Position numbers and translations under genes: made by a program
Notes under the pieces: generated by a model
What the model was told of the DNA's origin: nothing
Database searches by the model: none
Seen by the model: the letters and a program-made list of their open reading frames with translations, nothing else
Shown: in pieces, positions 48,601 through 62,909 of the stretch
Layout: every line of letters starts with the position of its first letter
Numbering within the stretch: position 1 is the first letter of the stretch
Assembly: GCA_021613535.1 (NCBI GenBank)
Contig: CP075493.1
Location: 6,634,001 to 6,698,000, forward strand
Direction of reading: 5' to 3'
Source of the DNA: Adineta vaga
Taxonomy: Eukaryota; Rotifera
Length of the DNA: 64,000 nucleotides

Positions 48601-50966
48601 TCTGGTGATAATTGTCATACTCGACAAGAAAATGATGGCTTAATGTTAGCATTTGATGTCAATGAATTTTTCTCATTTGGTGCACCATTATCACTCATAC
48701 TTGCTTATCGACGTATACATACTGATACTGGTAAGATTAAAAATTTCTTCTTTCTTTTATTTATGAAGATAAATAAATCTATTTAGTCGTTCGACCATAC
48801 TGTGGACAATTGTATAATTTATTTCATGCTTGTGATCCGAACGCATCTCGAATTGAACCATTAATACAATCAGAATTTAGTCAAATACCTCCATGCTGTG
48901 TATCTCGTTATTCTCAATTTCCATTAGGTGATGGAGAATCTACACTTCTCAGTAAATGAATACCTTTTTATCAGATTTTTCTTGTCAATGAATTGATTTG
49001 TAATTCTTTTTTCCTAGTTGAATATGTTCATAAATATTCCAAATTATTCTTAAATACGAATTCAAATCGATCTTCAAATGATACAAATACAATATTCTCT
49101 GATCGTAAAAGAACATTTTGAATGAAAACTTGATAAAGATTTCAGTAAAACAAAATCTCGTTTTTTAGTTCGACAAACTTGGTGGGGTTCACGACGTGTT
49201 GATTATATCGTTTATTGTCCCGAATCACTCATGACTCAACCAGCACATGTTTTGCCTATTGTTTTTCATTCAAGTTATTGGGAATCACGTGATGTTATGT
49301 CATTTATTTTACGAAATGTAAACAATGATTTCAAGTCTTTTGATATTTTCATTGATTATTCTTTCGAATAGATCACTCGTAATCAAGAACAATTTCATTT
49401 ATTTAATAATCCTACAAGTAGCAATCCATGTGCATTTTCTCCGATAAAACCAACGGAACGATGGTCACATCGTACAACTACTGTGAAAATACGAGTAAAA
49501 ACTTCATAATTATTTCACTGAAATTTTCTAAAATAAAAATAAAATTATTTTTTAGAATTTGGCACCAAATCATCGAGGTAATGATACGATGGTAGTCGAT
49601 GTTCGATCCCAAACTATTAATGCAAAATTTCATTATGGGCCAATTGATATGGTCTGTTTAGTAAATGAAAAAGTAGATGTTTATGTCATGCGATCAGCAC
49701 CATACGGAGAATGGACATTACTTGATACTGTTGAAACGGATACACATGGTCGTATACGATATACAATTCCAGAAGATAAAAAATTACCTTTAGGACTACA
49801 TCCAGTCAAATGTGTTGTTCGGTATGAATCTTTTTAAATTTATCTTTCATTCAATTATCTTAGTTTTCTGATTTAGTGGTGATCATACAACTGTTGATCT
49901 TTATCTTACTGTTTTACCACCTAAGAGTGAAGCAGTCATATTCAGTATTGATGGATCATTTACTTCAAGTTTTTCTGTTAGTCATCATGATCCAAAAGTA
50001 CGACCTGGTGCTGTGGATGTCGTTCGGTAGGATTCACTAATATTTCATTTCCTCAAAAATTATCGTGTTATGTCTTGTAAAAAAATTAGATATTGGCAAG
50101 AATTGGGATATATTATTATTTATATTACTGCACGTCCTGATATTCAACAACGTCGAGTAGTTCATTGGCTTGCTCAACATAATTTTCCACATGGTTTGAT
50201 AGATATCAAATGTTTTTGTTCTTGTAATATTTTCAATTTTCTTCTTTTCTAAGGTATGACTTTATTCAATGATGGTATTAGTCGTGAACCAATCAAAAAT
50301 AAAGCGGAAATGTTACGAATTACTGTTGAAAACGCCGATTTGACAATCATGGCTGCGTATGGTTCATCGAAAGATGTTCCTGGTTATCAATTAATTCATG
50401 TACCACCCGAACGCTTATTTGTTGTCGGAAAAATTAAAAATCGTTTTCAAGGTCAAGCACGTTTTATTATCGATGGATATGCAGTACATTTAGGTAAATA
50501 TGTAAAGTTTAAGTTGAAAAATTAATTCTCATTTTTCTACTTCATAGCTGAACTATCAAAACCAGGTGTTATTCGACCATCAAAATCAAACTCACGTCAT
50601 TTAATTCGTAAAGCTTGCTTTAATTTACCAAAACTAACATCGATTACTACGACACAATCATCGACATCATTGATTAACACGAAACAAATGACTTCATCAT
50701 CTACTCATTCGTCGACATCAATGCCTTCATCTCACCATCCTCTTGTTGATCAAAGCTTATCAGCACCATTGACACATCGAAAAATGAATTACACTGATGA
50801 TTCGAGTCTTTCTCGACGCCATAATCTTTTAGCATTTAGTGTCTCACAATCGAAAGAAGCTCCCTCGCGAGGCCTTTCTCCTCATATCACTCGACATACA
50901 ACAGCAACAATAACAATGATAGCAACGAATAATACTTATAATCCTTCATCGATTGAAAAACTATAG
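45675..50966 (+). CDS. PITPNM: Membrane-associated phosphatidylinositol transfer protein (PITPNM/RdgB)
   Basis: Many exons joined by short introns give a protein of roughly 1,100 residues. The PITP domain starts MLIKEYRIPVPMTVDEYRIA and continues KKSREE, NGPGGNGQYTFK and GWFKAILP, nearly as in vertebrate PITPNM. A VAP-binding FFAT core (DDEFFDAES) lies near 47210-47230. The DDHD domain follows; its elbow reads GDANGAI without the lipase serine. The C-terminal LNS2 domain has FSIDGSF, IIYITARPD and HNFPHGMTLFNDG. The family moves phosphatidylinositol and phosphatidic acid at ER-plasma membrane contacts. An apparent stop at about 49119 lies inside an intron that starts at a GTAAAA donor. The tail is Ser/Thr-rich. 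Confidence 0.94.
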
Positions 50967-51262
50967 TCATTTATTTCTTTATCTCGTTTATTTGTCTCGT
51001 ATTTCAATTTCTTTCACGTTTTTCTTATATATGACAATGGTGTGGATCAAGTTCGAAATTTTCTTTTTCTATGTGATAAGTGACAGCTGTCTTGGTCTTA
51101 TGTTTTGTTCTATTTTTCGATTGTATTTTGTGTGGATGATTATTTGCATGTAAAGATAACTATATTTTCTTTTCTTCTTTTCGCGATTGTATATATATAT
51201 ATATATATGTCAAGAAAAGATACATTTTATTGATTTGACTTCGCACATTCAAACAAATTTCG

Positions 51263-51940
<678 letters not shown>

Positions 51941-52984
51941 ACATTTAAAGAGCTTTAATTCTTTTTTTTTCTAAACTTATTTATTTTAATATTTAAATAT
52001 AGAATATATATGAAGTTATCGATAAAAATGAAGTGAATGTGTCGTGTAGCTATGATCGAGCATTGCGGTTAGATTAGAAAGTTGAATAATGAGAAAAACA
52101 TACGTTAAATGAAATCATCGGGCATTTTTAGAATCTATAGAAAAGTTCACCGTCTGAAATGTACGATACGAATGCGTCCCTCAAATTGACAGTTGTCACC
52201 TTAACGATCCAATCCAATAAATGATATGACAACTCATAAATCTAGGTATACGACTACATCTAAACAATGAGAACTAATCATTTCAATCCTCGTTTTACCT
52301 TCTGTAATATATCATCTTTATTAAAACATTGGTCCAATATAAATTATATTATACTCAAAGATTATCAAGCAGAATTTTAACCATCTATCAGACGTATTGA
52401 AAACCAATTCAGGCAGAGCAAGATTTCCATCGTCAATATCGTTTCTTTTCTAATGTAGTAGTGACCGTATGATATCGACCAACTTTTCTAACTGTTTGTT
52501 CTCCGGCATCTCCAAAATGAATTGTTTTGTCTTAATATGTGAATATGTCATCCTATTCTTTGGGAACTTCATCGACTTCTTGTATAGATGTCGTTAGTAC
52601 TATCATTAGATAAATGAAAAGATTTGAAGAAAAAAAAAGATTTTATCGTTTTTCTTTTTTCATAACGCTTGTTTTGCAAGAGAAAAATTTGTAATTTTTC
52701 GTTTTGAAAAAAAGTAAAATTCTTGAACTCAATCCATTAAAGCGTTCTTTGTCATTCGCTTATGGCTATTGAATCAATAACAACAACAACAACATCAACA
52801 ACAGCAATACTCATCATAGAGTGAGAAAAGAAAGAAAACAAATAATAATAATAACAACAATAATAATAATAATAATAATAAATAAGTGAATTCATTTTTT
52901 TTAGATTGTTTTGTTTTGTGTATAATCTGTTTATGTCCATATGATAATTCAAATCTCTCTTAGTTCGTTTATCGAACTGATATT
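51941..52984. other. Intergenic region upstream of the MBD gene
   Basis: About 1 kb, with CAA and AAT triplet microsatellites between 52780 and 52885. No gene is seen; it probably includes the MBD promoter and 5'UTR. Confidence 0.4.
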
Positions 52985-54895
52985 ATGACGACAACAACAG
53001 AAACATATCTTTCAACACAAACATCATTTACAAATGAAACAAATACTACTACGACGACAACGACATCAACAACTAATGAAGATCAATCATCAACTCTTGC
53101 TGCTAATGTGACAATTGATGAACTTGTTCAATCATGTTGTAGTGAAGCAGTACCATCATCTAGTCAATTGAATAGTAGTAGCAGTGTTTCACCAACACAT
53201 CTCGTACGATTTGTTCATTCACAATCGTCAATTGTTAGTCAGATAGATGAACAACAACGTCCATCTGAACAAGGTATTACAAATTCTTCGTCTAGTCATG
53301 ATACACCTGTTAAACAACAGCCACCATCGATCAATTTTACACGTTTACCATCACCATTTAAACCTACAACAATCATTGAATCAACAAATTCTATGCAAAA
53401 CACAACAAATTTAAGTAATATTACAGCGAATAATATCAGTGTGAATAATTACAATGTTAATATTCATACAACTAATGTTCAACAACAACAAACGAATATT
53501 TTAACTAATGAACATGTCACGAAAAAATGTCAATTTGATGAAAAACAAACAACTGAGATTGTTTCACAAATATTAAAAAATATCAAAGAAGTTGATGAAC
53601 ATCAAGCAAATACATCAACAACAACAACGAATTATAATATTCATATTGATTCATTTAATTTCTCATCGACGAATGATCGACAACAATCGACAGTTGTTAA
53701 AAAATCACGTGTAAAAAAAGAATCGAAAACTTTAGCACGAATTATTATTAAAGATGAATCATTATCACCAAGTTTTTCACGAACAAAAAAAACGACGAAG
53801 AGTTCTTCGAATTCACAATCGATCGACTATATACCTGTACCATATGGATGGCAAAGAAGAATATTAGCACCTGATCTTGTCGTCTATCTTAGGTAAAAGA
53901 AAATTAAGTTAACCAATTCAATTTTTATTCTTTTGCAAATTTCTAGCCCAACAAATGCAATACTTGATTCACTGGATGCTGTGCGTCAATATCTTGAAAC
54001 ACCAACATCATGTAAATGTGGTCTTCAATGTCCATTGATTGTTGAAAAAGTTTTCAATTTTGACTCAATGATTAAATCGAAATCTTGGGAAGTAACACAA
54101 GTTCTTGAAGGAACTCATTGTCGACAAAAATCGAATATCTTGGAAATGGCAACATTAACAAATTGTATTGATTCATTTAGTGAAACAGAACAAAAATCAG
54201 GTAATTAAAATTAGAGTTTGATTTTTTGATTGAAATTGATCTTATTAATCAATTGTAACTAGTAAAACGTCGGAAACGAACTCATACGGAATCAACTAAT
54301 GGAAATGTTTTCGTATGTGCATCGAATCCATCAAATCTTCTACAAACAAATAATGAATCAGTCGTTTTTGTCAATAATACTGGTCAAACATTAGGTAAAA
54401 ATGGTTTAATTTCTTTTTTTTTTAAAAAGATAAAATTCTTTTTTTTTGAATATCGCAGAAACTGGCCAATCGATGACATGGACGCCACTACCACATAAAG
54501 GTGTTACTCCTCCGTCGAAACGGCCACGTGGTCGTCCTCGTAAAACAGCTGTTACACCTCCAGTCATTGCTCAATTAGCTGTTAAGCCATCACTTGATCC
54601 TCATCAACACACTCAACCTGTACCCTCATCGATTCTTTCGCCACCAGCATCTGTTTCTTCAACATCTCAAACGAATCTCGTTCATCGAAATTCAACTTCC
54701 CCATTAACTCATCATTCAACTACGAACCTTCGTTATATAAATGACAATGTTCTTACACCGTCATCATCAACAGACACGAATGTTATTGCTCGAGTTCCAT
54801 CATTATTTGAACAAGTAAAATCTACAACCAATGAATCAACATTTGCTGTTTTATCTGGTGTTCAAAATGTACTTCTGTCCCCTAACAGAGATTCA

Positions 54896-54928
<33 letters not shown>

Positions 54929-56520
54929 CGTGTACGTCTCGAATCAGCTACATCAACGGTATCAACAAATGGAAAACAAGTTACATTAAATGTCAATGCA
55001 TTAAAACCTGATTTTGTTCGATCACCGGCAGCTGCTCAAAAGCCATGTACAACAACAATAACATCCAATCAAATTGACGTGATATCTCTCATGGGTACTA
55101 GTAATCAAACACCATTGATAGTAACAAAAACCACACCAAAACCGATCGCACCTATTCCAACAGCAACACATTCAGACGATTATTCATTAAACAAACCGAC
55201 TAATGAACAAACTAATGATTCATCTCAACCATTGATGATTGATTTTAATGATCCGTCAACAACAAATTTTCTTCTCTCAGCTTTGGCATCAGGTGCCGCA
55301 TCAGATTCGAATGCAATTGTTAATCATTTGTTTCAAAAAGCACAAACACAACATCAACAACAGCAACGAAGTAACACTTCTTTATCACCACCACCTACAA
55401 TAGTATCAACAGCAACTATTAAGAAAAAACTTCCAATTCTTCCATCAAGTTTAAAAACTTGTACAGAAACAACAAATTTATTACCTATCTCAAATACTAC
55501 AGCACGTCAATCTGTCGTATTACATGTACCGACGACAACAAACACTAATGATTGTATGCAACAACCTCAACAAATTATTTTTAGTAATAATAATAATAAT
55601 ACGAGTGAAGAAAGAAAACAACCCCAACAAATATTTTTTATTAATAATAAACCTTATGTGCTTCAACAAAAATTCACACATGATCAATCGACACAACAGA
55701 GATTGGTGTTAACACCATCAATTTCTCAAACAGATGGTTAGTAACTTGTTTTTCTAAAATTTATATTAAGAAAAGCTCACTAATTAATTCGATTTAGATC
55801 TTACCGTTCATAATACATCTCATTCGAATCGTAATATAGCTCCAGCTCAACCCAATAGTAAGCAGTCAATCAACACTTGATGATGGTGGTAATTGTCTAG
55901 TAGTAAATGGTGTCGTTGAACCACGAACATTGAGTACATTAATTAAAACTCTAAATCCAACATCCTGTTCTGGTGTTGATAATATTATCGATACGATCCA
56001 TCGATTTGAACATACAGCATCAACAGAACAAACTGACAATCTCTTATTGAAATCTGGACGAACTAAAGCAAATCCAACAAAGAAATCTAATACGGATAAA
56101 CCTGCACCGAGACGTCGGGCAACAAAGAAAGCTAAACAAGAAGAACAACAAAATGTACAAGTAACTATGCCACCACCGCCTCCTCCTCTTCTTTCTTCTT
56201 CTTCTTCTGCTGCTGCTGCTGCTGCTCCTCTTTCATCATTGCCAATACAACAAATTGTTACTGATCAACAGCAATGGCAAACTGATTTTAATTCCTTTGA
56301 CTTTTCAACAGCTTGGGGTAGTGATACAAATTTAAATTCTCTTTTATTAAATGATGATTTCGACACGGCTGCTTCCTTTGATGATGTTAATTTCGGAGAT
56401 TTTGAACCATATATGAATGGCCATAGCAATCCTAATCCAACTGACATAACATTACCTTCATTATTCGTTAAACCATTACCGCCAGACACATTACCAAGTG
56501 TTGATAATCTTTTACCTTAG
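52985..56520 (+). CDS. MBD5/6-like methyl-CpG-binding-domain protein with AT-hook
   Basis: Six or more exons encode about 1,100 residues. After a Thr/Ser/Asn-rich N-terminus comes the MBD: VPYGWQRRILAPDLVVYLSP across a 51-bp intron, then ILDSLDAVRQYLETPTSCKCG and LQCPLIVEKVFNFD. The CKCGxxCPLxVxKVFNFD end is specific to MBD5/MBD6. An AT-hook (KRPRGRPRK) follows near 54515. The rest is low-complexity Asn/Gln/Ser/Pro sequence with an acidic C-terminus. In mammals MBD5/6 bind the PR-DUB (BAP1) complex and do not need methylated DNA. A 43-bp intron at 55858-55900 keeps frame near the 3' end. Homopolymers include runs of Asn, Pro, Ser and Ala. Confidence 0.88.
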
Positions 56521-57467
56521 AAAGAGAAAAGAAATTTTCCTTTCATTTCTTTTTTCGGCATCTCTGTTTCATTTTCGTTTCTCTTTCTTTCGCATATTGT
56601 GATATTTGTCTATGTTGTAAAAAAAAAGGGGAAACTATACATACACACACATACATACATATTGATGTATATGTACGAATAGATGATACTCACACGTTTA
56701 TTTGTCATCTCTCAGGCTGCTATTACGTTCATTTTTTTTCAGTCTTATATATGTACATGTAGTTGTGTAGTTTATTTCTGTTTTCTTTTCTCTGTTGATC
56801 TGAAAGAAAAAAAAAAGTTTTTTCTTCTACATGTGCGTGTACGTGTGCAATTCTTATGTACTCATTTCAATCCCACCTTTTCTCTTTCTCGTTCCTATTT
56901 GGCTCTAGTCTCTCGGCCTTCTTATTTATATATTTTTTGTTGTTTGTACAGTGTCAATTTTTTTCTCTCTCTTTTTGTATCCATGCAATATTATGCGCGT
57001 ATATATAAATATAAATATTTATTTGTGCCTTGTCTCCACTTTCTAGAATGATATTTTGCGTTCCTAAAGAAACTTGTTCTCTTCGTAACCGAATTTTGTA
57101 CAATCCTCGTTTCTTATCTGTTGATGTGCCGTGTCGTTCATCATTTTCTTCTTCTTCTGCTTCTTCTATTTCCTCTGTTTTCATGAACCAGATCACATAG
57201 ACAGAACGACGACAACGACGAAAATATATAGACTCATTTTGATGTGTGTGTGCGTGTGTATGAGTGTATTTCAATTTAAAACAATAATGGACTTTTCACA
57301 TTTTTGCAAAAAAAAAAAGAAATTTTTCTTTTCATAAGAATTTTGACGGAAAAAACCATCTCTTTTCTTTCAATCTATAAGGTAAAAAGGAAATCAGGAT
57401 GAAAGAGGATTTATGTCTCTTGACGTTTTGCATTTTTTTATTTTCCTGTTTTTTTTAATAATTCTAG
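56521..57467. other. Intergenic region
   Basis: About 950 bp between the MBD5/6 stop and the SOCS-box gene. It is T-rich with CA and TG dinucleotide tracts. It ends in a polypyrimidine run and CTAG immediately before the next ATG. Confidence 0.4.
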
Positions 57468-59971
57468 ATGGGTAACGGAATAACTATTAATAAAAAACAA
57501 TTACCCGGTGTTCCAAAACCACCTGGAGCACGGAAAATTGTTGTTATTCCTTATCAAAAATGGATTTATTATGATGCACGTCGTTTTGGTCATTTCAATC
57601 AGTTTAGTACCGATAGTGGTTGTGAAATCATCTCAAATAATAACACAATTTTATCTGTTCTCCCGTCACTTTCTTCAAGTTCATTTACAACTCCAACTTC
57701 ATTCGTTTCAACATCATTATCATTAACCAATGATTTCATTGTACAAACCAAAACTCAATTAACATCAACATCTGTTCCTTCATCTACTTCATGTCTAACT
57801 AATAAATCCAATATACGTAATAATAATAATAATAATCCATCAGCATTTGCTCTAGTTGGCTCAGCTATGACACTATCCAGTTCATCTTCAGTGGTAACAT
57901 GTACATCCGCTACACCCTCCAATGATCCGGATGCAAGACGTTTATATCCTAAACCGGTGTATTATGTAAATGGAAGATTTTTCAAAAGTTTAACACGTCT
58001 TGGTGATGCACAATTTATTTTAAGTGAACATGGACAAGACGATATAATTCTTACTGTTCCTTCGAATATTGAACGTTATCGTACAAATGATAATACTGTA
58101 CGTGAACGTATACATCGTTTAAATCGTGTGATTGCATGCTGTGACGAATTTATTGTCTTTCAATTGTGGAAAGGAAATAATGAAGTATGTTTATTAATCA
58201 TGTCTTCATCTTTTTTGTTATTCAATTTTCTATATTAGGTGGAAATATTTGTTTTCGATCGACCTATTCCAACAGAATCATCTGAAAGTAGATCTTCATC
58301 TAAAAAATGTACATGTCCTCATCGACAATCTCAACGACCGAAATCTTCGCCTATTCCAACTGAACAATCTTCTGATTCAACTACTCGTGTAAATATACCC
58401 AATCGACATAGTTCATTAATGCAAACGGCAACCTTAAGTGCATATCATACTGGTGAACCACAACGATCACCAATCAAATCTTGTTCATTATTAAATGATA
58501 CAGAAAATCGTTTAGATATGCAAGATGATGCCTATGAATTTGTGAATAATACCAAAAAAGTTTCATATTTAACTGGTTCAGCACGTTGTACTTTGGTAAC
58601 TGCCTCAGCTGCTGCTATTGCTAGTGCTGTTGCTAATAATAATACTAACAATATTACTAACATATCTCATAACACTATATCATCGACTATGTCGAAGATT
58701 CGATTTGGAAAATCGATCAGTCGGTGAGATATTCGTGCATCTTTTTGTTGTTGTCGTAACCTAATTCGTTAAGCAAGAGAATGATAACTTCATATTGCTC
58801 TGCTATATTTGTTAATTTCATACGTAAAGTTGACATTTAATCTGAGTTTTTGTTTTTGTCTTCTTTCTCTAGTTTTCATTCGACAAGTACACGTTCAAAT
58901 TCGATATCCAATGCCAATGAATTAGTGAATAGTAAAAATTCTCAACATTTACTTCATGGTTCTAAACATCGTTCAACACCTTATCTGTCATCATTAGTAT
59001 GTAATTGTATGGATAATAATGATTTAGATTTACTACCATCTTCAACTTCGCCAACATTTTCTCTTTCATCATCATCTTCAACATGGAATAATCGTATCGT
59101 TCGTAAACTGAATTCAGTTGCACATCGTTTTAATGCACGATCTTATGCCTGTTTAATCTCACCTGATCGAACGAAATTATTAATTACACCTGATTATGAA
59201 GATAAACATTCATATAGTCATCAAATACATGAAGTTACAGTTATATTTGATATAAAAACATATGCAATACTTCGTATAGCACCAGCTCGTAAGTGATGAA
59301 ATACAATTCAATTCGATTCAATTCAAAAAAATTTCTTTGCTTTAGGTTATGATCAACGATTTTCTTTTGATCCACGTTATGGACATTCACGTCTAGCAGA
59401 ATTTGATACTGTTCGTGGTCAAATAACAGATATAACGAAAGATCGTGTTCTTGTTTGTTCGAATCATACATTAAAAACAAAAGTTTATCGTGTTGAATAT
59501 ACCAATGATGGACATTTAATTATTGTTCTATGCACACGTAAGTCATATTCAACTGATAGTTTCAATTATATTTCTCTTGTTTTTACTATTTCAGTTCCGA
59601 TATTTCAACGTGTTAAACGTAATTATTTCTTGTATATACTCAATTCATCAACATTATTACATACACGTAGTATCATCGATTATCGAGGTCCATTCTTTTC
59701 TCCATTTGTTTTTACAAATGAATTTTCACTTTTATTTAATATTTATCCATCATTATCACATTGTGGTTCTACATTAGCTGTTTTGAAAAATATTGAACCA
59801 TCATTAAATGTACGTTTAATTGAAGTTTATTCATTACCATATACATGTACAACATTGAAAGAAGTGACTCGACGAAATATTTTACGTTATGTTGATCGAA
59901 AACAAATCAAACAATTACGTTTACCTGACAATTTAAAAGCTTATCTAGCTTATAAACCACAATTCGTTTAA
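57468..59971 (+). CDS. SOCS-box protein with possible N-myristoylation, otherwise unidentified
   Basis: Five exons join in frame into about 730 residues. The start MGNGITINKKQ has Gly2 and Thr6, which fits N-myristoylation. A conserved-looking N-terminal part (GARKIVVIPYQKWIYYD, VYYVNGRFFKSLTRLG) is followed by Ser/Asn-rich linkers. The C-terminal half is strand-rich (YACLISPDRTKLLITPD, YDQRFSFDPRYGHSRLAE) and suggests a beta-propeller-like domain. The end, LKEVTRRNILRYV...LRLPDNLKAYLAY, matches a SOCS box, which recruits Elongin B/C and a Cullin. It would thus be a substrate adaptor of a ubiquitin ligase; I cannot name the family. The ATG follows a TTCTAG acceptor-like site with no gap. Confidence 0.7.
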
Positions 59972-60279
59972 AAACGACGAAACCAAAATATACACAAAGC
60001 TTATATTTTGCTTTCTAGTCAACAATTCATATTTCTACATCAATTTGTTCTTTCTTTCTGTAGTCATTTTGGTTGCAATCTACTATTTCTTGTAATCATA
60101 TCACCTTTGTTTTATTTTCTTCTATTTTGTCGTATTTTTTTTGTTCGTATGCTTCTTTTTTCTGCTCTCGTATGATTTTAATTTAATAAAAATATAAATT
60201 ATTTTTCGATTGAAGTCTTTGAAATAAACAATATTTATTCTCGCATCAATGGATCAGAAGATGAATAAAACTTTATTAG

Positions 60280-62477
60280 TTAAAAAAGATCAAAAAAACA
60301 AATGAAAATAATTGTAAGAAAAAACTGTTTGTTTGTATTAGCTGAATTATGATTTTGTTCAATTTCACTGAGAGAAGTATTGATCTCTTCAGCAAAGATC
60401 AGATCGGTATTATTAGATGATGTAATTTGAGTTTTCAATATTCGATACAGTCTTATTGCTTCGGTATAATTATGAAGTTGTGTCTGTGCTCGAGCTATAC
60501 CAATCGTATTAATCGCTCGATGAGGAGCAGATGAATTTGCTTTTTGATACCAAGCTAATGCTCTTGATGGAAAATCATGAATTGAAACATTTGTACCATT
60601 TAATATATAATTACTTGAAAGTACACGTGTCTACAATTAACTTTCGATTTATTAACGAAAATAGATTGAAGAATAAACTTACGGATTGTTGCAAATATTT
60701 CTCATGAATAAGTAAGAGATGCATGGCAAGTAATTCAGATGATCGTGCATAGATCAAAGTAGGTGAAGTTGTATCAAGAACAAGCATTGCTTCACGTTGT
60801 GCAGCATCATTTAATGTACTTAAACAATCTTGCCATGATTGATTGAGACAAAACTGGATACCACGAAGTTGTGAAGTCATTATTGATATAATCGTAGATG
60901 CATATTGATTTTCTGTAGATGTTCGATTGGATAAAACAACCAAACGATCAAGATGATTATTCATAATTGAACTAATATTATTTGAATTGTTCATTAGTAA
61001 TAATCGAAGACATTCACCTAAATAAATGTCGATACTAAAATACATATATGTATATAGTATTTATCTCTTACTGAATCGAAGACCAGCTTCACTCCACGCA
61101 TTGGATAATATTCAGTCATATTGTCACCTATAGAAACTATTGTTTGTGTTCCATTAAGTGCTAATATTTGTTGAACTTTATCGGAGAATCGATTATCATT
61201 ATAGAACCAGAAGAATAATTCAATAATTGTACGAGCTTGTGTTCGATAAGCAGCTGATAAATAATAATTTGGTCTTATAAGTGAAAGTTTATCAGCAATG
61301 AACAGATCACGAAGCAGAGGAAGAACGCCTAACCAATTACCTATTTGAAGTCGAGTATATGAAAGCCATTCAAATGAATGAGCTCGATTTTCTGCATCAC
61401 ATTTTAGAAGTAATGGAATTTGTGTTGTATTGATTACTGAAAAAATTGCATTCAAATCAATAGAAGATATAGATATATTTTCATTTAACAATTTTCTTGC
61501 ACACAATTCCAAACCAACTCTTATACAATTTCCATCTGCTGTTGATGCAAGATTCCATGATCCTATTAAACGAAGGAAAACCTTTATTATAATGATTTGA
61601 GAAAAAAAAACAATTCTCACCTGTTCTCATCCAAATATGTGCAGGCATATGTTGTGCATGCGATGCAGTAAGAACGATTTTACCATACAATAAAGCATAC
61701 TCTCTTGCTTGTTCAGCAACGTCAACCTTTACTACATCATAAGCATGAATGAGATAATGAAGTAGACCTGGATGATTGGGTTCCATATTGAGAACTTCTC
61801 GAAGTCGTTCTCTTGCAGTAATCATATAAGCTGGTTCCATTTGTGATTGAAATCGAGCTTGATCAGCAACATTGAGAAGAGATAAACCCCAAAGAACACG
61901 AATATCAGTTTCATTTGGATACATTAAAGATAGATTACCAATAGATGATAGAAATGTCACTTCTCCAACTGTTGTATTAGTTTGATTCGTATACCATAGA
62001 TAAGCAGTGGAAAGAAGGGAAGATTGTAAAGACGAAAGCGTAATATTTGAAATGTTCAACATAGTTTGAGCTGCTCGATAAACGGATTGTCCACATGTAC
62101 GATCCGTATATGACCATAAGGCATGTTTACATCTACATTAAAATGCAAATTTCATCAGAAGCGTAGAAATAAAATGAAGAAGAATCATACCCTAACATTT
62201 TACCAATATAAGCTTCGATCAATGTTGGAGTTTTATTGATAGCTAAATCGAAAGCATCACGAGCTTCATCATAGAGAAATGAATGCAAACAAAGGTAACC
62301 AATATAGAAATGATGATGAGCAATTGATGACGAATTCAATGTGAGACCAAGCGGACGTTGAATATCTCCTAATTGTAAATATGATTCCCATGGAAGAATA
62401 TCCTCTGTCGTATTCCAAGACAAACTATGAACATTTATTCGCAACAGAAAAAGAATAAGACCAATAATATACAACAT
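60280..62477 (-). CDS. Secreted or lumenal TPR-type protein of bacterial-like family
   Basis: Five or more exons join into about 600 residues. A signal peptide (MLYIIGLILFLLRINVHSLS) is followed by helical TPR-like repeats, for example YEEARDAFDLAINKTP-type and RERLREVLNMEPNHPGLLHY. The block HPGLLHYLIHAYDVV, then AREYALLY and ASHAQHMPAHIWMRTG, resembles a signature of bacterial tetratricopeptide proteins (HYxIHAYD...A..HAxHMPSHI). Many N-glycosylation sequons (NxS/T) are present, consistent with the secretory route. The C-terminus ends in a hydrophobic run (FFLTIIFICFFDLF), possibly a tail anchor or GPI signal. Function unknown; horizontal origin is possible. Confidence 0.72.
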
Positions 62478-62909
62478 AACTTCTTAATAGTATAAAAACT
62501 AATGTATACTATTGAATAAAATAAATCGAATTTTTATACTTCTCATATATTTCACCTGTAAATAATAATGTGTATATTCATATATATTTATAGTATAGAA
62601 ACAATATTATTGAGTAAAATATATATATTTGTACACGTACATGTACACTGCAGGAAGAGTTTAACAAATACTTGGCGAGGAAAGAAAAACACGTAGGATA
62701 AGAATCATACTGTTTTTACCTTGAATATACAAATACGTCATTTATACACAAATCTGTTGATACTTTTCATATGAAATCTTTATATTTGTATACTGATTTA
62801 ATCAAGTTATGTAAAGAAAAGGAAGTATATTGCTTTTATATAGACGTCAAAACAATATTATTCTAAAAATAGTATCTGATTGAATTGTATTTTTATTCCT
62901 TGTGTAATA
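62478..62909. other. Intergenic region
   Basis: About 430 bp of A+T-rich DNA with TATA-type runs near 62580-62630. No coding signal. Confidence 0.4.

Noticed and set aside
49100-49168. Stop codon within the PITPNM coding region
   Set aside because: It lies in an intron starting at a GTAAAA donor; splicing gives LRQTWWGSRRVDY in frame.
55858-55900. Frameshift in the last part of the MBD5/6 gene
   Set aside because: A 43-bp intron with GTAAGC donor and TTGTCTAG acceptor keeps the frame (PNIVNGVVEPRT).
56683-57051. Plus-strand Phe/Tyr/Leu-rich frame
   Set aside because: Derives from T-rich 3'UTR or intergenic sequence with dinucleotide tracts.
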